NCBI GenBank assembly: GCA_018712885.1
Contig: DVGE01000226.1
Coordinates: 1-5,784, forward strand
DNA from: Candidatus Pullichristensenella stercoripullorum
Lineage (GTDB): Bacteria > Bacillota > Clostridia > Christensenellales > Aristaeellaceae
Length of the DNA: 5,784 nt
Direction: 5' to 3'
Under the pieces are notes generated by a model that was not told the origin of the DNA, ran no database searches, and saw nothing but the letters and a program-made list of their open reading frames with translations. The first letter of the stretch is position 1; the number at the start of each line of letters is the position of its first letter. This document shows, one piece after another, positions 1 through 5,784 of the stretch. The position numbers were made by a program, and so were the translations under genes.

Positions 1-442
1 ACTTCTCGATCAGCGAATTGACCGCCGGGCAGCAGCTGGAGATCATCGCGCCGGAATCCTTGCGCATAAACGGCTCGTAGGCGCGCGAAACCAGCTCCGC
101 GCCCACGGCGGTCTCCTCCGCGTCGGCAAAGCCGAGTTTTTTGAGCGTATCGCGCATGTCCTCGATGGTGTCCACTTCCATGGCCACGGGGAAGGACGGG
201 GCCACGCTGGCCACCACGCGCTTGCCCGCGCGGATGGCGTCGCGCACGGTGGGCACGTCCTCGCGGATGCGCTTGGCGTTCTGCGGGCAGGTGACGTAGC
301 AGTTGCCGCACAGCACGCACTCGTCGGCGATGATGTTGGCCTGGCTGTTGGCAAAGCCGATGGCCTTCACCGGGCAGGCGCGGATGCAGGCGTAGCAGTC
401 CTTGCAGCGCGCCTCGTTGAGCTTGAGGTATTCGTTCTTCAT
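1..442 (-). CDS. [FeFe]-hydrogenase large-subunit-like iron-sulfur protein, N-terminal part (cut by window edge)
   Basis: The visible 147 residues begin MKNEYLKLNEARCKDC and run off the window still open. Residues 13-23 (C-X2-C-X2-C-X3-CP) and 42-52 (same spacing, CP at 52-53) form two bacterial-ferredoxin [4Fe-4S] sites. A stretch typical of the hydrogenase H-cluster domain follows: VAPSF at 80-84, then SSCCPAV at 135-141, the first H-cluster motif. Catalytic [FeFe]-hydrogenases usually have TSCCPxW here; this protein keeps both cysteines but has Ser for Thr and Val for Trp. By family knowledge, two ferredoxin sites directly before a divergent H-cluster domain suggest the putative sensory or regulatory hydrogenases, which often carry PAS or phosphatase modules further on; this is inference because the rest is missing. 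The ATG at 442 is preceded by AAGGCGG nine bases upstream. It follows the [2Fe-2S] ferredoxin gene in the same direction after 197 bp, probably in one operon. Redox or H2-related function is fairly sure; catalytic versus sensory is not. Confidence 0.88.
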   Translation of the reverse strand, partial: MKNEYLKLNEARCKDCYACIRACPVKAIGFANSQANIIADECVLCGNCYVTCPQNAKRIREDVPTVRDAIRAGKRVVASVAPSFPVAMEVDTIEDMRDTLKKLGFADAEETAVGAELVSRAYEPFMRKDSGAMISSCCPAVNSLIEK

Positions 443-639
443 GAACACTGACCGCCTTTCGGTGGATGGGCTATGATCGGCGAGCGCAGGCGCGCGGCGG
501 CGCGTCCTCTCCCCGCAAGGGACGGGGCGGGAACGCGCGCGGCGCGCGGGTCAGAGGCGGGGACGGCCTTCACGCCCGCAGCGGGATGGGCGAAGCGGCG
601 GCGCAAGGGCTCGCGGCGGCGCTCCGTCGGGTATCCCCA
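443..639 (-). other. GC-rich structured spacer between ferredoxin and hydrogenase-like genes
   Basis: No convincing gene is seen here. The spacer is almost entirely G and C. It contains a 15-base palindrome (534-548, two 7-base arms of alternating C and G around one base), a 5-bp hairpin with arms 511-515 and 523-527, and a 10-base direct repeat GCGGCGGCGC at 595-604 and 613-622. No T-run follows any hairpin on the minus strand, so these are not clear intrinsic terminators. An ATG overlapping the ferredoxin stop (TGATG, at 640) opens a 29-codon frame rich in Pro and Arg that looks like chance. Confidence 0.4.
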
Positions 640-879
640 TCAGACTTTGGGAAGGATCTCCTTTTCAAAGAAGGTCTGCACATCCTCGGGCTTGAGGGAG
701 AACTTCTGGTCGTCCACCGTCAGGCAGACGCCGTTCTGACAGTCGCCCATGCAGAAACGGCCGGCCATTTCCACCTTGTCTTCCAGGCCGTGTTCTTTCA
801 CCAGCGCCTGCAGGCCTTCGACGATCTGGCGCGAACCCTTGAGATGGCAGGAACTTCCGATGCAGATGGTGATCTTCAT
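640..879 (-). CDS. Thioredoxin-like [2Fe-2S] ferredoxin domain protein (NuoE-like)
   Basis: This is a complete 79-residue protein beginning MKITICIGSSCHLKGS. The four cluster ligands are C6 and C11 (C-X4-C) and C43 and C47 (C-X3-C, in RFCMGDCQNGVC), the signature of the thioredoxin-fold [2Fe-2S] family that includes NuoE C-termini and the small subunits of bifurcating hydrogenases. C52 is an extra cysteine just after the last ligand. At 79 residues it is only the cluster domain, without the N-terminal helical bundle of full NuoE, so it is probably a free-standing electron carrier or small subunit. The start at 879 is chosen because AGGAGG lies eight bases upstream and the family typically begins just before the first Cys; an in-frame ATG at 933 would add 18 residues translated from the leader hairpin and RBS. 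It is first in a minus-strand unit with its own promoter, ahead of the hydrogenase-like gene, which suggests electron exchange with that protein. It is cytoplasmic, with no signal peptide. Confidence 0.9.
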   Translation of the reverse strand: MKITICIGSSCHLKGSRQIVEGLQALVKEHGLEDKVEMAGRFCMGDCQNGVCLTVDDQKFSLKPEDVQTFFEKEILPKV

Positions 880-903
880 GTGTTTTCCTCCTAATATCCT
901 TTC

Positions 904-923
904 GGCCCGGCAAAGACCGGGCC
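904..923 (-). promoter_or_regulatory. Leader hairpin upstream of the [2Fe-2S] ferredoxin RBS
   Basis: On the minus strand GGCCCGG and CCGGGCC form a perfect 7-bp GC stem with a 6-base loop (TCTTTG). It lies between the predicted transcription start (about 943) and the AGGAGG site near 893-888. No T-run follows, so it is not a simple terminator. It may stabilise the 5' end of the mRNA or help keep the RBS open. The role is inferred. Confidence 0.45.
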
Positions 924-949
924 TGAATTCCATGGTCGCCTATACAGTG

Positions 950-979
950 ATTATAACACAAGTGCGCTATAAATCGCAA
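950..979 (-). promoter_or_regulatory. Sigma-A-type promoter for the ferredoxin/hydrogenase unit
   Basis: Reading the minus strand, TTGCGA (979-974, four of six matches to TTGACA) is followed after 18 bases by a perfect TATAAT (955-950). This predicts a start near 943 and a leader of about 64 bases ending in AGGAGG and the ATG at 879. The surrounding stretch, about 940-1018, is clearly AT-rich compared with the flanking genes. Confidence 0.7.
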
Positions 980-994
980 GATGAAATGCAAGAT
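976..994. repeat. Direct repeat GCAAGAT overlapping the -35 box (possible operator)
   Basis: GCAAGAT occurs at 976-982 and again at 988-994, a 12-base period. On the minus strand this reads ATCTTGC-N5-ATCTTGC, and the downstream copy overlaps the predicted -35 hexamer. A second direct pair, CTATACAG at 940-947 and 998-1005, brackets the whole promoter. Position suggests a regulator binding site, but no known regulator motif was recognised. Confidence 0.35.
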
Positions 995-1018
995 ATGCTA
1001 TACAGGAAATGATATATG

Positions 1019-1134
1019 CCCTGCGCCGGGAAAGCCCGCAGCCGCCCCTCGATCCACAAGACATAAGACCCGAAGCGATCTTCGCGGCCGCAGGCCTTCT
1101 AGCGCTCTGCCAGTCTGTTGACTTTGAACATCCT
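1019..1134. other. Remainder of the glgA-ferredoxin spacer, nothing coding seen
   Basis: This is the part of the 301-bp gap (880-1180) not covered by the promoter and terminator. It has no credible reading frame. Two small inverted repeats are present: CGAAG-CGAT-CTTCG at 1071-1084, and CGGG-AAAG-CCCG at 1027-1038. Neither has a T-run and neither resembles a known RNA element. Confidence 0.4.
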
Positions 1135-1164
1135 AAGGCCCCGTCCCACGTGGGGCGGGGCCTT
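1135..1164 (-). terminator. Probable terminator of the glgCDA operon
   Basis: A near-perfect palindrome begins 16 bases after the glgA stop. The arms AAGGCCCCGTCCC and GGGGCGGGGCCTT pair over 13 bp, with one G-T pair in the DNA (G-U or A-C in RNA depending on strand), around an ACGT loop. The hairpin is very strong, but the minus-strand tail (TAGGATGTTC) is a poor U-tract. It may therefore terminate imperfectly or mainly protect the mRNA 3' end. The plus-strand side also lacks a T-run. Confidence 0.65.
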
Positions 1165-1180
1165 GCGCGCGTTGCCTGTG

Positions 1181-2851
1181 TCAGGTCTCCGGCTCGGCTT
1201 TCTTGGCGCGGGTGCGGCGGGCGGGCTTCTTTTCCGCCTCCTGCGCCGGCGCTTCCTCGGCCTTGGGCTTGGCCGCGCGGCGGCGGGCGGGTTTCTTCTC
1301 CGCCTCCTGCGCCGGCTCTTCCGCAGCCTTGGCCGTCTTCTTGCGCGCGGCAGGCTTCTTTTCGCCTTCCGCGGCGGGCTTGGCCGCCTTCTTGCGCGCG
1401 GGCTTTTCCGGCTTGGGGGCGGTCAGTTCCTCGTAGAGGGCGAGGTACTTCTTCGCCGATTCATCCCAGCCGTAGCTGCCCTGCATGGCGCGGCGGGCCA
1501 GCATGTTCCAGACGTCCTTCTTCTCGTGGTAGATGCTCACGGCGCGCTCGATGACGTGGAGCATGTCGTGGGCGTTGTAGTTGAGGAAGCTGAAGCCGTT
1601 GCCCTCGCCGGTGTACTCGTTGTAGGACAGCACCGTATCGCGCAAGCCGCCGGTCTCGCGGACGATAGGCAGCGTGCCGTAGCGCAGGGAAATGAGCTGC
1701 GAAAGGCCGCAGGGCTCGAACATGGAGGGCATGAGGTACATGTCCGCGCCGGCGTAGATGCGGTGGGACAGTTCATGGTTCATCTGGAAGGTGGCTGAGA
1801 GCTGGCCGGCGTACTTCCACTGCGCCCAGTTGAACAGGTCTTCATACTTGCTCTCGCCCATGCCGAGCACGACCATCTGCGCGCCGGTGGACATGATCTC
1901 CGCAAGCACGCGCTCGACCAGGTCGAGGCCCTTCTGGGAGTTGAGGCGCGTGACCATGGCGATGATGGGCGCGTCGGCGTTCTCCTGCAGGCCGAGCTGA
2001 CGCTGGAGGGCGATCTTGTCCCCCGCCTTTTTCTCAAAGGTGTCGGCGGTGTAGTTGACGGCGATGGCCTTGTCGGTCTCCGGATCGTACTCCACGGTGT
2101 CGATGCCGTTCAAAATGCCGGTGAGCGAATCGGCGCGGGCGCGGAGCAGGCCGTCGAGCCGCTCGCCGTAGTACGCGGTCTGGATCTCCTGCGCGTAGGT
2201 GGGGCTGACGGTGGTGATGTGGTCGGCGAAGACGATGCCGCCCTTGATGAACGAGCACATGCCGTAGAACTCGAGGCTGTCGGCGGTGTAAGCCAGCTCG
2301 CCCAAGGAGACCATCTCTTCGATGTCGTCGATCTGGAACAGGCCCTGATACTTGAGGTTGTGGATGGTGAAGACGGTCTTGACGTCCTTGTACTGCTCCA
2401 GTTTGCGGTACTGGATGTCCAGCATCGGCGGGATGAGGCCGGTCTGCCAGTCGTTGCAGTGGATGACGTCGGGCACAAAGTCGATCAGCGGCAGGCTCTC
2501 CAGCACGGCGCGGCAGAAGTAGGCGAAGCGCTCGCCCTCGTCGGCGCCGTAGCCGTAGATGTAGTTGCGGCCGAAGTACTGCTCGTTGTCGATGAAGTAG
2601 AAGGTGATCCCATCGTAGACGAGTTTTTCCACGCCCACGTACTGCCTGCGCCAGCCGAGGTTGACGTAGAAGAACAGCACGTGCTCCATCTTCTCGCGCC
2701 ACTTCGGTTCGATGGCGGAATACATGGGCAGCATCACGCGCACATCGACGCCAAGGTCGCGCAGGCGCTTGGGCAGCGCGCCCACCACGTCCGCAAGGCC
2801 GCCGGTCTTGACGAACGGCACACATTCGCTCGCGGCAAACAGAACTTTCAT
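1181..2851 (-). CDS. glgA: Glycogen synthase (ADP-glucose), with Lys/Ala/Pro-rich C-terminal tail
   Basis: This GT5-family glycogen synthase transfers glucose from ADP-glucose to the non-reducing end of alpha-1,4-glucan in the cytoplasm. It is 556 residues long, while bacterial GlgA is usually about 475-490. The N-terminal Rossmann domain has KTGGLAD at 15-21 (the ADP-glucose-binding KTGGL), HCNDWQTGLIP at 131-141, TIHNLKYQG at 162-170 and NGID at 248-251. The C-terminal domain has VTRLNSQKGLDL at 300-311, EPCGLSQL at 379-386 (with the conserved catalytic Glu) and RETGGLRDTV at 398-407. The enzyme core ends near residue 476. The last 80 residues are a low-complexity tail (23 Ala, 18 Lys, 8 Arg, 13 Glu, 11 Pro; net about +13) built from imperfect repeats with PAQEAEKKPARR twice. 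The start at 2851 fits the family N-terminus (MKVLFAASE) and has AAAGGGGG about nine bases upstream. It is last in the operon, 15 bp after glgD. The core is intact, so it should be active; the tail's role is unknown. Confidence 0.97.
   Translation of the reverse strand: MKVLFAASECVPFVKTGGLADVVGALPKRLRDLGVDVRVMLPMYSAIEPKWREKMEHVLFFYVNLGWRRQYVGVEKLVYDGITFYFIDNEQYFGRNYIYGYGADEGERFAYFCRAVLESLPLIDFVPDVIHCNDWQTGLIPPMLDIQYRKLEQYKDVKTVFTIHNLKYQGLFQIDDIEEMVSLGELAYTADSLEFYGMCSFIKGGIVFADHITTVSPTYAQEIQTAYYGERLDGLLRARADSLTGILNGIDTVEYDPETDKAIAVNYTADTFEKKAGDKIALQRQLGLQENADAPIIAMVTRLNSQKGLDLVERVLAEIMSTGAQMVVLGMGESKYEDLFNWAQWKYAGQLSATFQMNHELSHRIYAGADMYLMPSMFEPCGLSQLISLRYGTLPIVRETGGLRDTVLSYNEYTGEGNGFSFLNYNAHDMLHVIERAVSIYHEKKDVWNMLARRAMQGSYGWDESAKKYLALYEELTAPKPEKPARKKAAKPAAEGEKKPAARKKTAKAAEEPAQEAEKKPARRRAAKPKAEEAPAQEAEKKPARRTRAKKAEPET
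1214..1315 (-). repeat. Tandem repeat coding for the GlgA tail
   Basis: Two 36-base segments, 1214-1249 and 1280-1315, differ at only two positions and are 66 bp (22 codons) apart. Both code for the exact peptide PAQEAEKKPARR (residues 513-524 and 535-546). More degenerate versions of the unit (EKKPAARKK, PEKPARKK) continue to about 1414. The in-frame 66-bp period suggests growth by duplication or slippage without loss of the reading frame. Confidence 0.85.
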
Positions 2852-2866
2852 GTTGGGAAACCCCCT

Positions 2867-3996
2867 TTACAGAGTGACATTCTTGCCAATGACGATCGGG
2901 TACTGCACCTGGCCGATGAGCCGGCCGTGGGTGCGGACGGTGACGTTTTTGTCGAGGATGACGTTTTCAAGCTCCACACTGTCCTCGATCTCGCTGTCCT
3001 GCATGATGATGGCGTTCTTGACCGAGGCGTTGCGGCCGATGTGCACGCCGCGGAAGAGCACGCAGTTCTCCACGCTGCCCTCGATGACGCAGCCGTCGGC
3101 GACGAGCGAATTCTTCACGTTGTTGCCCTCGCGGTAGACGGCGGGCACGTCGTCGCGCGTCTTGGTGTAGACGGGGCTTTTCTTGAACAGCTCCTGACGG
3201 ACGTTGTAGTCCAGAAGGTCCATGTTGCAGCGGAAGTAGCTCTTGATGGTCTCGATGCGGCGGTAGTAGCCCTTGAACTCATAGCCGTAGACCTTCAGGG
3301 AGCCGGACTTGATGGCGGGCTGGATGAGCTCGCGGTTGATGTCGTGCTCGCCGTGGGCGGCGGCGCCGTCCACCAGGTGCATCAGCAGCGTGCGCTTGAT
3401 GAGCAGCACGTTCATGTACATGGTATCGTAGTTGGCGGCGTTGGGGTTGACCTCCATATCGCTGATGCGGCCGTCCTTTTCCACGTTGAGGAAGGCGTGG
3501 GTGTGCTTGCCGGCGGAGCTCAATTCCATATCGCGGCGCACCTTGGTGTAGAGCAGGGTGATGTCCGCGTCGGTCTCCTCATGCTGGCGGATCATGGGCT
3601 CAAAGTTCATGTTGAAGACCATGTTGCTGTTGGTGAGGATGGCCAGTTTCTGCGTGGAACGGCGCAGATAGTCGAAGTTGGCGCGCAGGGCGTCGAGCAC
3701 GCCCAGGTATTCGCCGCCGGTCTCCTGCGTGACGAAGGGGGGCAGGAGGAACAGGCCGTTGTTGCGGGTGTGCAGATCCCACTCCTTGCCGGAGCCGAGA
3801 TGATCCATCAGCGAGCGGTAGTTGCGCTGCATGATGACGCCCACGTTGCGCACGCCGGAGTTGACCATGCTGGAGAGGACGAAGTCCACCACGCGATAGC
3901 GGCCCGCGAGCGGCAGCGCCGCCACCGAGCGCTGGTTGGTCAGTTCCCGCAGGGAGAGATCGTCCTTGTTAGTATAGATGATGCCCATTACGTTCT

Positions 3997-4000
<4 letters not shown>
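2867..4000 (-). CDS. glgD: Glucose-1-phosphate adenylyltransferase partner subunit GlgD
   Basis: This is a 377-residue paralogue of GlgC, the usual length for Firmicutes GlgD. The nucleotidyltransferase fold is recognisable: LAGRYRVVDFVLSSMVNSGV at 31-50 and HLGSGKEWDL at 67-76. The C-terminal part (about 293-377) has left-handed beta-helix hexapeptides such as NSLVADGCVIEGSVENCVL. The catalytic signatures of GlgC are missing. The N-terminal GGQGSRL loop is replaced by YTNKDDLSL, the SGDHIYKMDY segment by TNSNMVFNMNF at 123-133, and WKDVGT by YYRRIET at 245-251. Known Firmicutes GlgD proteins are poorly active or inactive alone and raise GlgC activity in a heteromer; this sequence fits that role. 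The start overlaps the glgC stop as ATGA (4 bp), with GGAGG ten bases upstream inside glgC, so translation is probably coupled, consistent with matched amounts of the two subunits. Confidence 0.95.
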
Positions 4001-5199
<1,199 letters not shown>

Positions 5200-5265
5200 G
5201 TCGTCCATCCCTGCCTTTATATGATGAAATATTGGAGAATAGAAGAGTAGTAACTTACACATAAC

Positions 5266-5271
5266 ATTATA
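5266..5271 (-). promoter_or_regulatory. -10 box of the probable glgCDA promoter
   Basis: The minus strand has a perfect TATAAT at 5271-5266 in an AT-rich context (TTTTGCGTTATAATGTTATG). It predicts a start near 5259 and a leader of about 60 bases. No good -35 is present at 17 bp (TGGCTT at 5294-5289), so the promoter may be weak, need an activator, or rely on the upstream A/T tracts. It is the best candidate in the gap between the rsmA terminator and glgC. Confidence 0.55.
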
Positions 5272-5299
5272 ACGCAAAATCAAAACAAAAGCCATACGC

Positions 5300-5456
5300 G
5301 CAATGGAAAAAAATGTGGCGATTTTTTGGATGAGATGGAAAATTTCAGGAAAGTTTTTCTTTCAGAAAGCAAATTTTGTTCAAATGTGCCATTTTCGACG
5401 CTTTAAGAACACGGAAATCGCCAAAATTACACCGGCGCACCGCGAAAAAATGCGTT
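5300..5456. other. AT-rich region with A/T tracts and inverted repeats upstream of glgC
   Basis: This non-coding stretch sits between the rsmA terminator and the glg promoter and is strikingly AT-rich next to its neighbours. It has an A7 run at 5307-5313, a T6 run at 5322-5327 and a T5 run at 5354-5358. A 9-bp inverted repeat pairs TGGCGATTT (5316-5324) with AAATCGCCA (5415-5423). A local inverted repeat GAAAG-TTTTT-CTTTC lies at 5349-5363, with a further GAAAG at 5365-5369. Phased A/T tracts can bend DNA or act as UP-like promoter elements, but no specific regulator site was recognised. Confidence 0.4.
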
Positions 5457-5485
5457 AAAAAACGGGGAGCGCAGCGCGCTCCCGT
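5457..5485 (-). terminator. Intrinsic terminator of rsmA
   Basis: On the minus strand, ACGGGAGCGC and GCGCTCCCCGT pair over 10 bp with one bulged C around a GCT loop, followed directly by six T. It begins eight bases after the rsmA stop codon. This is a textbook Rho-independent terminator and separates rsmA from the glg operon. Confidence 0.9.
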
Positions 5486-5493
5486 TAAGGATG

Positions 5494-5784
5494 TTATTCG
5501 CTTTTCAACATTTCCCCCAGCGCGTCGGCGAGGCGGGCAAGGCCCTCCAGCGACACGGCTTCGCCGCGCACGCGCTCGGGAAGGCCGGCGCGCTCGATGG
5601 CCTGCGCGGCGGCTTCGGCGGAGAGGGAAAAGGCGGCGCGCAGGTTGTTTTGCAGCGTCTTGCGGCGCATGGCGAAGGCCGCGGCGAGCACGCGCAAAAA
5701 GAGCGCTTCGTCGTTGGGGCGCACGGGGCGCTCATCGTAGAGGTCGATGCGCAGAAAGGCGCTGACCACGTGGGGGCTGGGCTC
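5494..5784 (-). CDS. rsmA: 16S rRNA (adenine-N6,N6)-dimethyltransferase RsmA/KsgA, C-terminal part (cut by window edge)
   Basis: RsmA dimethylates two adjacent adenines in the 3'-terminal helix 45 of 16S rRNA during 30S maturation. The last 96 residues are visible, ending in LKSE and TAA; the methyltransferase domain lies outside the window. The visible part opens with EPSPHVVSAFLRI, matching the family's PxPxVxSAxxxL strand at the end of the catalytic domain. MRRKTLQNNL (visible residues 39-48) then matches the conserved RRKTLxNNL of the C-terminal helical domain. The closing segment, about 50-96, is an Ala/Leu/Glu-rich helical region typical of the family. The reading frame is intact to the window edge, so no internal start is proposed. 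A terminator follows immediately, so it appears to be the last gene of its own unit and only a chromosomal neighbour of glgC. Confidence 0.93.
   Translation of the reverse strand, partial: EPSPHVVSAFLRIDLYDERPVRPNDEALFLRVLAAAFAMRRKTLQNNLRAAFSLSAEAAAQAIERAGLPERVRGEAVSLEGLARLADALGEMLKSE

Noticed and set aside
551..640. Small 29-codon frame starting at an ATG that overlaps the ferredoxin stop (TGATG)
   Set aside because: The product is dominated by Pro, Arg and Gly, shows no motif, and has no RBS of its own; the overlap alone is weak evidence.
466..894. Plus-strand frames across the 443-639 spacer and the ferredoxin gene
   Set aside because: They overlap a well-supported [2Fe-2S] gene with a strong RBS on the minus strand, and their own products show no domain and are biased by GC content.
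947..963. Rex-like operator overlapping the ferredoxin promoter (TTGTG-N7-CACTG on the minus strand)
   Set aside because: Rex sites of the TTGTGAA-N4-TTCACAA type need eight bases between the GTG and CAC parts and matching inner bases; here there are seven and the inner bases do not fit. The resemblance is probably chance over the -10 box.
1118..1798. A 226-codon plus-strand frame opposite the 3' end of glgA
   Set aside because: It starts before the terminator palindrome, reads through it and is Gly/Leu/Arg-rich, the expected antisense product of the Lys/Ala/Pro repeats in GlgA.
5200..5295. Longer GlgC N-terminus starting at an ATG at 5295
   Set aside because: The added 32 residues do not resemble GlgC and would be coded upstream of the predicted transcription start. 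The family N-terminus begins just before the LLAGGQGSRL motif.
5376..5765. A 129-codon plus-strand frame opposite rsmA
   Set aside because: It reads through the rsmA terminator and gives an Arg/Ala-rich product; RsmA on the minus strand is clearly the real gene.

Overview
The window looks like part of a chromosome from an anaerobic, fermentative, high-GC member of the Clostridia (Firmicutes). Four things point this way. GlgC is paired with a separate GlgD, a combination characteristic of Firmicutes. The ribosome binding sites are AGGAGG-like. The promoters have perfect TATAAT boxes in AT-rich spacers between GC-rich genes. Finally, a small [2Fe-2S] ferredoxin-like protein lies upstream of an [FeFe]-hydrogenase-family protein. 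No genus can be named from the sequence alone. All convincing genes lie on the minus strand, so transcription runs from high to low coordinates.

Layout in transcription order. (1) 5784-5494: C-terminal 96 residues of the 16S rRNA dimethyladenosine transferase RsmA/KsgA, closed by a good intrinsic terminator at 5485-5457. (2) 5493-5200: an AT-rich spacer with A/T tracts, a long-range inverted repeat and a probable glg promoter (-10 at 5271-5266). (3) 5199-1181: the glycogen synthesis operon glgC-glgD-glgA. It is tightly packed (4-bp ATGA overlap, then a 15-bp gap) and ends in a strong GC hairpin at 1164-1135. (4) 1180-880: a spacer holding a second promoter (-35 at 979-974, -10 at 955-950) with short repeats around it, and a hairpin in the leader. 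(5) 879-640: a 79-residue thioredoxin-fold [2Fe-2S] ferredoxin. (6) 639-443: a very GC-rich spacer. (7) 442-1: N-terminal 147 residues of a protein with two [4Fe-4S] clusters joined to an [FeFe]-hydrogenase H-cluster domain, cut by the window edge.

Function. GlgC makes ADP-glucose from glucose-1-phosphate and ATP. GlgD is its catalytically degenerate partner subunit. GlgA polymerises ADP-glucose into alpha-1,4-glucan. Branching enzyme and phosphorylase are not in the window. The second unit belongs to hydrogen/redox metabolism or to hydrogen sensing. Nothing in the sequence links the two units beyond adjacency.

Most of the window is ordinary core metabolism. The most unusual points are an 80-residue Lys/Ala/Pro-rich repeat tail on GlgA, a non-canonical first H-cluster motif (SSCCPAV) in the hydrogenase-like protein, and direct repeats clustered around the ferredoxin promoter. 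I do not see clear evidence for a new multi-gene system.
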